From NCBI GenBank assembly GCA_015680685.1, contig MNCI01005853.1:1-30165 (forward strand): a stretch of DNA of 30,165 nt, in the 5' to 3' direction. Below the pieces are notes generated by a model. The model had not been told where the DNA came from. It made no database searches and saw nothing but the letters and a program-made list of their open reading frames with translations. Shown piece after piece: positions 9,316 through 19,490 of the stretch. The DNA comes from Gnetum montanum (Eukaryota; Streptophyta; Gnetopsida; Gnetales; Gnetaceae). A program made the position numbers and the translations under genes. Position 1 is the stretch's first letter. Each line of letters starts with the position of its first letter.

Positions 9316-10970
9316 AACCTTGATCTATTGAAGGACTTGAGAGCTACAATTGTTGTAGGCTTTATTTGCTCTATCAAGCCCAAGCATTGAATGATGGTGT
9401 AGGGGATGAAGTTTGTTCTACTCCATCATCAACATGAACTCGATTCATCTTAAATTTTCCCATTTGAATTGTGATGAGAAGAAAAGCCCTAGTTACTTTG
9501 CCATTTTGGGAATTATCTTTAATTTCGCTATCATGAAACACCAATGATGTTTCTTTTCCTTCACTCAGTGAGGAATGAAGCATTATTGGATGGATAGGTT
9601 TATCGTTAGTGGGGATGTCCTTACTAACAGGGATGGAAGTCAACATTTTGACTAGTGCCTCATGATGTATGGTGAAATTCATCATCAGGTCATACAAACT
9701 CAAAGTTGTATTCTTTTACTTGAGAGATTATTTGACATAATCCATCATACTTGTTCTATCATTAGCTATGAGCTTGGCACCCAACTTGTTCTTTACTTCC
9801 TCCATGCACCCAAAATTGTAGACTTAAGCCTTAAGTTTTTGGGGCCTCTCCTCATTTTCTAGTTTTTGATTTTGGGGTCTTCCTATGGCTTGTTGTTTGA
9901 AGTAGGATAGGCAAAGGAGGTCATGGATATTGATGAGATAGGAGTGGGCTTCTGTTAATCCACTTTCTTTCATGACTCCATATGCTTATCGCCCTTATTA
10001 CTAGGCTTTTACTTATGCTTCTTCCTTTGCTTGGTTGAAGTCTTTTGGTTGTTAATTATTGGTTGTGAGGAAGAGGTAGTAGAATTGGCCACCACAGGAG
10101 GTAGTTATGTGGTCATGTTAGTTGGTTTGGCTATGGCTAGTGAGGTTTTGTTAGGTTGGGATACCCTAATAACAAAAGGTTCTCTTGGAGGCATCTACAA
10201 TGGTACTCTTACAACAAAAGGGGATCTTAAGCTTGTGGAAGCTAAAGAGGCCATTTCATCGCAAAGGCGGNNNNNNNNNNNNNNNNNNNNNNNNNNNNNN
10301 NNNGTGTACCTAGATTACAAATAGTTCCCTCGTTGATATCTAATTGTCATCTATATTAAATGTTAAAATAACATAAAGGCTATTATTAGTAATCAGTAGG
10401 TCCTTATACACTTGCATCAACTAATTTTGTGGTTGTATCAAGTTGGAAGAATCCAAGACTAGCTCTTTCCTATCTATCATTTTTTGCAAGTCATCCTTCA
10501 TTACAAGGTAGAAGTCTATGTCATGATTAAGTAGTCAGTGACAGTAGCAAAAGAAGTCTAGTTTTAAGTACCTAAGACACCTAAGAGTCATCCTTTTTTA
10601 CTTGAGTGGGATCCTTGGCTATTTCGCATATCTTGTCATGCTTCTTTCAAAAAAATTCAATTATTTGCTTGTATTACAAGCACCCACTCTTCAACAGTTG
10701 ATCTAGAAACTTGGATGACTTCCAAGGTTTGGTAGTGTACTTGCTGTAGTGATTGAAAATTTTGGTGGCTAGAATGGGAACATTGAGAGGTTCATAGAAG
10801 CATAGTTTTGACCTAGTGTCTACATGAGGGCCTGCTAGAGGTAGAGATGGGGTGTTCAAATTGGTCTTGTCAACCAAATGGGGGCTTATAGGATGCAATT
10901 CCATAATGTTGTTAAGTACTTGCATGATGTTTGCAGCATCAATGATGTCAATGGGGGTGAGCGTTATCAA
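9316..10970 (-). pseudogene. Family 2 (copy A): gag and protease start, Tat-like gypsy
   Basis: The minus strand starts with an open 98-codon frame (10674-10970) containing VPILATKIFNHYSKYTTKPW and FLDQLLKSGCL, a typical mid-Gag stretch of Tat-lineage gypsy elements. A zinc-knuckle-like part follows at about 10400-10590, where the CxxH...H...C spacing is partly kept and leads into KDDLQKMIDRKELVLD. After the assembly gap comes a low-complexity stretch. The 9374-9703 frame then reads SLYDLMMNFTIHHEALVKML and later VTRAFLLITIQMGKFKMNRV, followed by VDDG. This is the Gag-protease junction, ending at the retropepsin active site (D-D-G for D-N-G). The homology ends near 9316, at the element 1 LTR. 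Frameshifts and stops are frequent. Confidence 0.7.
10271..10303. other. Assembly gap (33 N)
   Basis: Run of undetermined bases inside the family-2 gag region. The true length may differ. Confidence 0.99.
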
Positions 10971-11422
10971 GAGTTTCCTTGAAAAAAAGAGGTGTCAATG
11001 AGTAGTTACATGCAAAAATAGAGAAAAATGCAAGTAAATGCTAGAATGTGAATAAAAATGCTAAAACATATGTGGGGAGAGAGTAAGAGAGAAAGTGGCA
11101 CCACCCCAAACAAGGAGAGTGTAGTTAACTACAAGAAGGGTGAGGAGGTACACGATGTACAAACAAGTGTAGTAGGTAGTGTAGCCAAAGTATTAGTATG
11201 CATGGGCTATGAAAATTGACATCTTCCATGAGGTCTATGCTTGCAGTATTGGCTACTATGGTGTCCCATGGGCTACAGTGGTTTGCAATGGATTAGGTGG
11301 TATGCAAAGATATCTGTATGTGCTCTACCTTGAACTTGGTCTTGCATGATGCTCCAGTGAGTTTGCCAACCAAAATGCTTAAAATGCTCAAATGTAAATC
11401 CCTAAAACATAGAAAACTAGGG

Positions 11423-11430
11423 TATTTATA
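11423..11430 (-). promoter_or_regulatory. TATA box of family 2 LTR copy A
   Basis: TATAAATA on the minus strand within the conserved context CCTATAAATACCC, the same in copies B (24082-24089) and C (26862-26869). Transcription would run towards gag at 10970. Confidence 0.75.
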
Positions 11431-11879
11431 GGGTTGGAGTTGCTATGAATTGTGGATTGGGCACCATGTGGTAGTGGGGTAGTTGGGACTATGCTGCACC
11501 CAACTATGCTCTCCACTGAAGCAAATGGTGTTCTCCTCTAGTGTGCTTCAATGGACCTCATGAGACTACCAAACTACGACTACACTACCCAAATGCATGT
11601 GTGAGTGCCAAGAAGACTACAATGTACCTAAAAAATGTAAAATAGTGCAAGTTTGGAGACAACTCTGGGACTATGCTATCCACTTTCTCAAGTGGTGTCA
11701 AGTGTAGGTACAATTTTGGTACAAATGGGAGGTGCAAAAGAAATGAAATTTGCTTATCCTACTTGCTAGAGGCATGTAAGAGTTAAGATGAAGTGTGATG
11801 CTATATTCTGGAGGCTTCTAAAGGTTTTTCTACATGACTACACTTGACTATGTTTTGGAGCATAGCCTTAATAATTAGA

Positions 11880-12460
11880 CAAATTTTGCAAAACTAAGAT
11901 TTAGTGTTGACTACACTGACTATGCTATAGAGTGTAGTTCCAGTAGTGGTAAGCATAGTCCCAATAGTGGCTAGTGTAGTCCTAGCACTTTGAAAAACCT
12001 ATAGAAATTGATGTCTTGGTGTTGACTACACTCTCAAGCATAGTCCTTGTAGTGGAGAGTGTATTCTTGGCACATAGAAGAATTTGTAGAAACTAATGTC
12101 TTAGTGTTGACTATGATAACTATGCTCTAGAGTGTAGTCCTAGCAGTGGAGAGTGTAGTCTTGGCACATAGAAGAATTTACCAAACTATTTCTTCCATCC
12201 CAACCACACTCTATAGCCATTAGCTTCACACCTAGGAAAATTTGCAAAACTAGCCATTTGTGTTATGAATACAGAGACTATGATTTGGAGCATAGTAGAG
12301 AGAATAGTATTGACACTAAGAAAATTTGTAGCTGCTATGGACAATTAGAAAAATCTTGGAAATCTGAAATTGTGTTGTAGACTATGCTGATTATGCTCTA
12401 GAGCGTAGTCCTAGCAGTCAAGAGTGTAGGCCCAACACTTAGAAAAAATTTACCTTGTGT
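11880..12460. repeat. Tandem units with imperfect palindromes in LTR copy A
   Basis: Three to four copies of a unit of roughly 80-115 bp. Each copy contains a GACTATGCT...AGAGTGTAGTC inverted motif (GACTA/TAGTC ends), an AGTGGAGAGTGTAGTC echo, and a 'CACATAGAAGAATTT' word. The inverted motif corresponds in position to the TGCTACGCTA...TAGCGTAGCA palindromes of copies B and C, but with a different diverged core. Confidence 0.7.
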
Positions 12461-15081
12461 TGACACTTAGAAGAATTTGTAGTAGAGACATGGTGGATCA
12501 AATTTTGAGGTGTTTCAATGAACCCTCTTTGTTGATGTTTGGAGGAGTGGCTTGAGAGACATTGACAAAGAATGACAAAACAACATAGTAGGCTTGCCAC
12601 CAACATCACTCGTCAATGCCTAATTGGATGTTACTGCATCATGCTCAAGAGTGTCAAGGGGTATAGTATGATGGAGGTGAAGGATGTAGGTGATAAACTA
12701 AGGATTATAGGGGAGGTAAAATGCAAATAGGATTTCATGCTGCAAGATGCAGAGTTAGCAATAGTAATGGTGACCATGGCATCGGGGTGGCTCACTACCA
12801 AAATGGTGACCTATCATTGGAATGCTCATGAAATAGTCAGTGTCCATAGCACTAGAATATCTTACCCCTAAAATTCTAACCTCTCGTTGGAGTGCTTATG
12901 AGAGAGTTAGTGTGGATTTAGGGTTGGACTAGTTGTGAAATTATAGCTCTACTAATTTTCTTAGGGACATGCTTTTTCCCCTTTGCTCTTTATTTTTTAT
13001 TTTTTTTTGTATTTTCTTTTCTGCTAATATGAGGTGAACCTACTTTGGGTTTTTCACATTACTAAATGCTAATTGTAAGATGCTTTCTGTCAGGTGGACT
13101 ATGTGCCACCTAATAGGCTTTACCTTGATGAAAGTACATCACATTTGTAGGATAGGTGTTTCCTCCCAAGGATGACTTGTGTTACATCCACTTGAGCTTT
13201 GACTAGCCCACAGTGGCTCCCTATAGGACAACTTGTATTACATCCACCTTAGGTTCTATGGTTGACTTAAAGAGGGTGCCATGTGCATTGGAGAGGTTTG
13301 CAAGCTTAGTAATGTAGGGAAAGGTGGGGGAATGCAAGGTAAAAAGAGGTAAATGCAAGTAGGCTATAGCAGAGGTAATAGGGATGCACACTCTTGAGTG
13401 GCTTGGCTAGTCCAATCATGCACATCAGAGCAATGTGATGACTTGCCACTGTGATGAGATGCATCTTTGCACGATGACTTGGGACTTCATCTAACAAACA
13501 CAACTTAGAGAAGACAAGAAAATAACCACACAACATTAGATGCAAGTAAATTTCTAGATGCAAGGGTGCTACAAATGCTGAGCTAGTTGTAAGTGTTTTT
13601 GAAGCTAGTAAAGGTGCTAAGGGTAAGAATGCTGCAAATGCTCCAAAGGCTACACCAATGATAAGTGTCTAGAAAGACCTACAAAATGATGGGGGATAAT
13701 GATGATGTTGGTGCTTGAGAGCTTGCACCAATGATAGGAACCCATATAAATTGCAAAATGGTGGGGGGCCCATAATGCTGCAAGTGCTCCCAAGCTTGAG
13801 CAATGGTAAGAGGCCAAACAGAATTAGTGTTGGCGACCATTTGGGATGTGACCATCAACAAGTGTCCTCGAATAGGATTTAGGTGCTTGCTGGTCTCTAT
13901 CAATACCAAGGCCTAGATACCTCCAAATAGACTCAGTACCTAATGTGAGTATGTGTGTGTGCTGTTGCGGTGTGCGGTTGTGAAATATGAAACAATTGCA
14001 TTGTGTGTAAACTACAAATGATTTATCTTAAAGAGATTTAGCCAACTTTGCCAAGTACTGTGAGTTGTTGAGAGTTCCTATTTTGTTCAATTGCCTAGTC
14101 TACGTGGTCCTTATAATACCTACTTGTAACAAATAAAATTTTGCAAAAACATTTGAGCACAACTCTACGAATCTACTTCTAATTTTCCACAGAGAAAGAG
14201 ATAGTTCCACAAGAAAACTAGAAATAGAGCAAGATTCAATGTAAATAGACAAAAAAGAAAGCAGATTTGTATTGACCTCAAATATTTAAACAAGGTAAAA
14301 TGACACAAGTAAACACTTCGCAATAAAGCTATCCAAAATATAATAACTACGAATTGTTCAAACTTCCAAGGCTCAAATAAGCAATTTCTTCAAGAAAATC
14401 CTACTATGCTACCAAAAAATTGCTATGTAAACTACCACATACGAGACTTCATTTTGGCTAGATAATGGACATCAACAATTGCATTCAATAGAACCTTCAA
14501 AAGACCTGAAAATTTCTGATTGAAATACCATGGAGATTCACTTTAAAGATAAAAAGAAGCTATTCTGGTCCCATAAAAATACCAAAGATTTTTTGAACCC
14601 TCTTAACTATTGAATCGTTCAACGGCATGACTAAAAGCATAGGCTCTCTTACAACGATCTTAATACCAGTTCTTATACGTTGCGCAATAATAAAATTTAC
14701 TACTAAAATGCTCTTAAGGCTTTTAACACAAGCGATTCTATGGAAAAATTTTAACAGAAAATTTCTATCAGGCAACAAGAATAATAAGAGCAATCTAAAA
14801 ATCCCAAAATTACGTGCCAAGGATGATACTATCTAAACCACTAGCTAGATAATTTAAACAAAATAAAAATAAAACATAACTCATAGGACTATGACAAAGA
14901 GGCTGAAATCTTTTCTTTAGCAAGTCATCTTACAAGCAATCTTTCACACTTTCTTCTTTACAAATGCTCTTCCCAGGACCCAAAGTGTGTCTCCAAGTGA
15001 GAGCCCAAGAATTCCCCAAGTGTGGTATCAATGTCTTCTTCTTGTCCAAAAGTGTGATCCCTTCTTCTTACCCTTGAAGCC

Positions 15082-15089
15082 TTTTTATA
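15082..15089 (-). promoter_or_regulatory. TATA box of the inserted promoter segment
   Basis: TATAAAAA on the minus strand, 39 bases downstream of the proximal GGTGGTTATAACCACC palindrome. Confidence 0.6.
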
Positions 15090-15127
15090 GGGTTTAAAGG
15101 TAGGTAGGTAAGATACAAAATATCTTG

Positions 15128-15296
15128 GGTGGTTATAACCACCATAGAGAGAAAAAAGCTGTGGGTGAAAAGTGTCCTATTTAGTTGCCAAGTGTCTTCA
15201 TCTAGTTGCCAAGTGTCTTCATTCAGTTGCCAAGTGGTCACCATGGAGACAAAAAAGCTATAGTTGCAAGTGGCCTTGGTGGTGGTTATAACCACC
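15128..15296. promoter_or_regulatory. Two perfect 16-bp palindromes bracketing a 21-bp triple repeat
   Basis: GGTGGTTATAACCACC occurs at 15128-15143 and again, identical, at 15281-15296. Between them lie matching words GAGAAAAAAGCT (15148-15159) and GACAAAAAAGCT (15248-15259), plus three copies of TAGTTGCCAAGTGTCTTCAT at 15182, 15203 and (partial) 15224. All lie upstream of the minus-strand TATA box. The layout suggests a paired regulatory module, inferred from position and symmetry. Confidence 0.7.
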
Positions 15297-15439
15297 ATTT
15301 CAATTGACAAGTGTTCAATTCACATGGGACTTTGAACAATTGTTGCACAAATTCCATTTTTAAAGCATAAAATATTTTATTGTTATTTAAATCATAGTAG
15401 TAGAGATAGTAACCATGGAGTTGTTGCATACATGGATGG

Positions 15440-15617
15440 GTTAATATATAAATATGTATGTACGTATGTAATATTTATCCATCTATCTTATGCTTGGGAC
15501 CCATGGTTTACATCTTGCCTGCCATTAGCCTCCTCTGTCTATCCAAATCATCTACGAGTTGAAGGATTTGAACCTACAAAATGCATTAAACCAAAACACT
15601 ATGTCATGGTAGTTATA
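15440..15617 (-). mobile_element. Candidate tRNA-derived SINE
   Basis: On the minus strand, TGACATAGTGTTTTGG (15591-15606) resembles the tRNA A box, TRGCNNAGYNGG. GGTTCAAATCC (15564-15574) fits the B box, GGTTCRANNCC, at the expected spacing. No tRNA acceptor or anticodon stem can be completed, so it is a tRNA-like head and not a tRNA gene. About 90 bases of unrelated body follow, then a simple TACATACGTACATAC-type tail (about 15453-15470). Target-site duplications were not found. SINEs use this internal RNA polymerase III promoter and the machinery of LINEs to move. Confidence 0.4.
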
Positions 15618-15694
15618 TCCGATAACAATTCCGACATAAACGGTGGGACCTCCACATATTGATTCAAAAATTTTTCTGAAATAATTCCTGCCAA

Positions 15695-15875
15695 AAACGT
15701 GGTGAATCCTAGCTTATATTTTTTTGTTTTTACCGTAATCCATGGATAGACGTTCAGAAAGAAAGGATGCAAGACCAGATCCATTTCCTCCATGCACAAC
15801 TTTGAAAACCAAGAAACCCTAAAGACTGGTGTAGTTGTCAAGTTCTCAACTGTAGACATCGACAGAGTCCCCTGT
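15695..15875 (-). pseudogene. Alpha-tubulin gene fragment
   Basis: The minus-strand translation reads [20 protein letters not shown] then [20 protein letters not shown], with KLGFT after a frameshift. This matches the alpha-tubulin core around the GTP-binding signature GGGTGSG (here HGGNGSG), followed by the LERLSVDYGKKSKLGFT segment. About 55-60 of the roughly 450 residues are present. A stop replaces the Gln before GFLVF and another sits just upstream, and two or more frameshifts are needed. No intron is seen in this stretch. Homology stops on both sides, so it is a captured or relic fragment, not a decayed full gene in place. Confidence 0.75.
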
Positions 15876-16859
15876 ACCCATTTTCGTGACTACCACGGCC
15901 ACACATTTAGACAACGCCGTGCTGGTGCCTCTGCCGTCCTCTCCATCAGCACCTACCTTGGGATTCCTGATCACGAAGTACACATTCTACGAAAATGTAT
16001 TCCACCTTTCTGTACAGGCAATGTCACAATCGCCTTGTGAAACTGAAACTTTATTACTCTACAAGACTTAAAAGGCTAGGAGTTGCTGTTTCAAGATTGA
16101 AGACACCATCAATTTGAATTTCTTGGATCAGATCCTCAAAGCAGCAAAGGCACCTCAATTTGCTAGTTTTTCACTATAGAATGGTAGTCCTTACTGAATC
16201 TTCTGGGCAACTGCCACCACAAAACAAGTCCCTACCACACAAAATGCTCCATTTTTTTCTAACAGCACCATCCGTTAGTGTAAAACAAGATCCTGCCATG
16301 TTTTCATGCTTCTTCATCATAAATTTCTTTAGTATGAATTGTAGAGCATTTTTCCACACTTTCAGATTTTAGTCGATGGCCCAGAGATTGAAGATGATTC
16401 TGGATTATTTGGCAAATGAAGTCGTAGAGTTTCCTTGATCATGTAGTTCGAAACGTTTTCACACTCTTCACTTGGTTGAATACGAAAACAAATAATAGTG
16501 CCATTTTTTTGCGATTATTCCATTCCAATTCATGAATGCTCGGCCCCTCAAATTGGGCCCATGAAAACCCTCGACTTGGGACCGTGAAAATCTCCAGAAA
16601 ATCTATCTCTGTTTATGATGGCGCAGGGCCAGATTCCTCTTGCCATTTTTTTCTTTACTTATAGGTAGATAGATAGATATATATGATCATAGGGAGACTA
16701 TATTGGGGACTCATTCCCTTCTAAAGCCGTTGTATAAAAGAATTTATACAATGAGAACAAGGATAGTAATAGTTTCACAACACACTTATGTTCAGTGCTT
16801 TTGATATCCCAAGGTATTTCATTTCTGGAGTGATTCCATGTCAAATTTATTTGTGGAGC
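15876..16859. other. Unassigned segment between tubulin and XDH fragments
   Basis: Somewhat higher complexity than the surrounding repeat DNA and gene-like in texture. Minus-strand frames at 16174-16359 and around 16081-16140 (FEDLIQEIQIDGVFNLETAT) look like protein but match no family I can name. A GGGCCC-containing stretch at 16530-16570 resembles gene-proximal DNA. A (TAGA)n/(TA)n microsatellite is at 16661-16686. Confidence 0.35.
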
Positions 16860-17200
16860 TTCTTCATGATGCCCAAATTTCTTACAATCTCACTCGTCAC
16901 CCACTCCAGAGCTAAACTCAACCATGCCACCAAGAGCATCATTTTTTTATCAAAACCTCTTGTTGCAGCACCTTGAAAGAATTCTCAAAAGTATCAAATG
17001 TCCATGGCTTCCCAATAAGAACTCTCGTGTCCTTGTTGCATATGAAGTAACCAGGGCTACCCCACCATAAGCTAGTGAAATATTTGCAATTGACACACCA
17101 TTTGCTTTTGACTCTAGATAAACCCTCATGCTAGCATTCACAATTGCAATGTCATCATCCCTTGATTTTCAAAACATTCAATTCAGCAACATGGGAAGCT
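16860..17200 (-). pseudogene. Xanthine dehydrogenase fragment (FAD-domain end)
   Basis: The minus-strand translation reads DDDIAIVNASMRVYLE, then ISLAYGGVA, FLLG|KPW, FKVLQQEVLIK and DALGGMVEF. This matches the end of the FAD-binding domain of plant xanthine dehydrogenase, which oxidises hypoxanthine and xanthine in purine breakdown. The family has DDDIAIVNxGMRVFLE, a YGGVAP block and APGGMVEFRKSLTLS in this order. Roughly 90 of about 1,360 residues are present. A frameshift lies in FLLGKPW and another at an A7 run (about 16944-16950). The invariant Pro after GGVA is lost. Downstream similarity beyond MVEF is weak. The neighbour is an unrelated alpha-tubulin fragment on the same strand. Confidence 0.75.
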
Positions 17201-17339
17201 GCAATAAGAACATTATACTACATCCTCTTGAATTTCATTTTTATTCCAACTTCATGGTTAGTTAATTGTTGTAGAATTCTTCACAACAAAGAGCATAATC
17301 CTCCTTGAACAGTTTCAGTTCATTAGGATTTTGTACCTC

Positions 17340-17690
17340 ACTATTTGTAAATAAGTCCACCTGTCCCATAAAATGGCCAAAATGTGCCAACAATTAGCAA
17401 AATGGTAGATGCCATAATGCTACAAGTGCTCCAAAGGGTGTCTCGATGATAGGAGCTTAAAGCACCAGCAAAATTCCCAAAGGTGGTAGTGCTGCAAGTG
17501 CTGCTTAAATGTGAACTGCTACAAGTGCCACCCATAGGTGTTAGTGCTACAAGTGTTGCTCAAAGGATGCATTGATGATAGGAGCTCTGGGAGGTTAGCA
17601 AAATGCCATGGGGTAGTAATGGTGTAAATGTTCCAGAGGCCTCTCTCAATGATAAGAGCTCCATTCTAGGACTATAGTGTCCTCACCTCA
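17340..17690 (-). mobile_element. Outer end of a family-2 LTR (split from copy A)
   Basis: Contains repeated words ATAATGCTACAAGTGCTCCA, 'GTGCTACAAGTGTTGCTC' and 'CAATGATAAGAGC', also found at 13565-13880 in copy A, here next to the tandem-repeat tract and pol as expected for the start of the 3' LTR. A minus-strand purine tract at 17673-17688 (GGGTGAGGTGAGG) may be the polypurine tract; copy C has a similar GTGGGGTGGGA at about 29270-29280. A GTACCT word occurs at 13936-13941 and 17333-17338, on either side of the foreign segment, and could be a target duplication. It is short enough to be chance. Confidence 0.55.
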
Positions 17691-18130
17691 CCCATGAAAT
17701 GTAGACAAATGTATTCTTGCTTGCTTGCTCACAAAAATATATGTGGTGGACCATGAACCTAGTTTAAGATCTTGGTAGACCATGTGCTTTGCTAGTTTAA
17801 TGTCCTAAAAAACCATGAGCCTAGTTTAAGGTCTTGGTAGAACATGGTGTGTTAGTTTATAGTCCCAGCAGATTGTTGTCTGCTTGTTTAATGTTGTAGT
17901 GGATGTGCTACTATGTTAGTTTAACATCATGACCCAAGGATGAGCTATGCCAGTTTAATGTCATGGAGGATAGTCATTGCTAGTTTAACATTGTAGTAGA
18001 TGATTGTGTTAGTTTATAGTCATAGTCGACTGCTGTGCTAGTTTATAGTCATAGTGGGCTTTTTGTGCTAGTTTATAGTCATAGTAGACTTCTTGTGCTA
18101 GTTTATTATCATAGAGGATTTCTATGTCAT
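17691..18130. repeat. Tandem repeat between pol and LTR, family 2
   Basis: About 12-13 units of 28-40 bp built on TGTGCTAGTTTATAGTCATA plus GTAGAC/GTGGAT. The last four (18000-18115) are most alike, and the others drift (TTTAAGGTCTTGG, TTTAACATCATG). The same unit occurs at 29340-29650, again between integrase and LTR. Tandem arrays at this position are a known trait of the Tat lineage. Confidence 0.85.
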
Positions 18131-19490
18131 CATCTAGCTTTTAGAAAAACAGAGAGGTGATGAACATGTGAGAAGTAGCAAGGTAGATGTAAAAGGGTTT
18201 ATCTCCTCATGGAGGATGAACCATTGGAAGTTGAGCTAGCTCCTGTTTAAGGTTTTCAAATGCCTATTGAAATTGAGCTATCCACTCAAAGTGGACTCCT
18301 TTTTTGAGTAGATGTTGCATTGACTATAACTTATTAGTCAACTATGCAATAAACCTATGTATGAATTGCAATATACCTTGTAACCCTTGTAGCTCCTTAA
18401 GGTTATTTAGTGGTGCTAAGTTGACTATGGCCTTAGCCTTATCGAGGTCTACACATATGCCTACTTTAGATATTACAAAACAGAGCATCTAGCCTACTTT
18501 GATGTTGATAACACATTTCTTGGGATTTAACCTAAGATCGTGTTTTAGACAACATTTAAGTACTAGGTCTAAGTGATCTGCATGATTTTGTGCTACTTTG
18601 GACTTAACTACGATGTCATCTACATAATGATTGAGCAAACCTAATATGTAATCACTAAAGATGTAAGTCATTGCATGCTGATATGTTGCTCTTGCATTCC
18701 TAAGTTTGAAAGGCATCATGGTGTAACAAAATGTACCCCAAGGGGTCATAAAGGTTGTGCTAAGCTAGTGCTCTAGGTTGATGTAAATCTAGTTGTAGCA
18801 CAAAAACCCATCCATGAAGGATAACAAGGCATGAAAAGTCTTATTTTGACCAATTTATCAATACTAGGTAGAGGGAAATCATCTTTAATGGTTGCCTTGT
18901 TTAGGTACTAAAATTCTATGCAAATGCATATACTTCCATTTTTCTTAGGCATAACCACAATGTTGGAGACCTAGTCTACATAGTCAATGACCTAGATAAA
19001 ACCAACTTTGTAGAGCTTGGTGATTTCATCACAGACTACCAATGCCACAGGCCTAACCATACATGCTTTCTACTTGAATGGCTTAATCCTGGGATTGAGG
19101 ATAATGTTATGTTGGACTACATGAGGGTTTAGGCCTAGCATATCTTCCTAATACCATGTGAATGCCTTAATGTTATCATGAAACACTTTGGAAATATTCT
19201 AGGCATGTTGAGGCTCTAACAAAGAACTAAGTTTGAATGCCTTTGCCTCACCACTAGGTGTTGCTACAGGGATTTGAACAAGGGAATCCTTAGTGACATC
19301 ACCTACCTCTAAATCAAGAGCCTTAACTAGATGGTCAAGCTAATATAGTGGTGTCTCTATGGAAGTTATGTATTTATCATAGGCTCTTGACTCAATTTCT
19401 ATGCATTGTGGATTGATGCATTGCTTGAGACCACTGTGGGGCCTAGTGAGGACTAGAGGTGAGTGAAGATGCTCGTATGTAGTCATGTTG
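18131..19490 (-). pseudogene. Family 2: reverse transcriptase region, RNase H and integrase missing
   Basis: Tat-like gypsy polyprotein in order on the minus strand: EDMLGLNPHVVQH (19110-19150), LYKVGFI, VDxVSNIVVMPKKNGSICI, NKATIKDDFPLPSIDKLV, ALLSFMDGFLCYN, TPWGTFCYTMMPF (18710-18750), RNARATYQHAM, the catalytic box HYVDDIVVKSK (YVDD intact), LRLNPKKC, then DLDKAKAIVNLAPLNNLKEL and FEWIAQFQxAFENLKQ, ending in KPFYIYLA at about 18150. The best open piece is 18489-18749. The frame then runs straight into the tandem repeat. RNase H and integrase are therefore deleted, unlike the other end at 29656-30165 where the integrase end meets the repeat. Several stops stand where the family has Gln or Trp. 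Confidence 0.85.

Larger units (their letters stand above)
10975..13920 (-). mobile_element. Family 2 long LTR and leader, copy A
   Basis: Shares a colinear set of landmarks with copies B (23640-26215) and C (26400-29280). On the minus strand these are: a 'TGCAAGTGCTCC'-type repeat zone at the upstream end (13565-13880), a block with paired TTACATCCA/GTTACATCC motifs (13140-13260), a T-rich tract (12975-13020), 'CTCTTTGTTGATGT...GACAAAGAAT' (12525-12580), an array of imperfect palindromes (11880-12450), a TATA box (11423-11430), and an A/T-rich leader with 'AAATGC' words (10990-11090) before gag. At nearly 3 kb it is a long LTR, within the range known for large plant gypsy elements. The exact 3' LTR edge and primer-binding site were not identified. 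Confidence 0.7.
13940..15330 (-). mobile_element. LTR-like promoter segment inserted in the family-2 LTR
   Basis: AT-rich, without a coding match. The upper part has a clear minus-strand promoter layout: two perfect 16-bp palindromes flanking a 21-bp tandem repeat, then a TATA box (15082-15089), then a leader of 'AAGAAGAAG' type. This resembles the U3-R part of an unrelated LTR element or a small gene promoter. A TGGTATTAAGATC word at about 14657-14669 (minus) faintly resembles an initiator-Met primer-binding site, but no LTR end abuts it. No second LTR is visible. Confidence 0.4.

Noticed and set aside
14657-14669. Initiator-Met primer-binding site (TGGTATTAAGATC, minus)
   Set aside because: Only partly matches TGGTATCAGAGC, and no LTR terminus ending in CA lies next to it.
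15540-15620. tRNA gene on the minus strand
   Set aside because: A and B boxes are present, but acceptor, D and anticodon stems cannot be formed. A SINE head is a better explanation.
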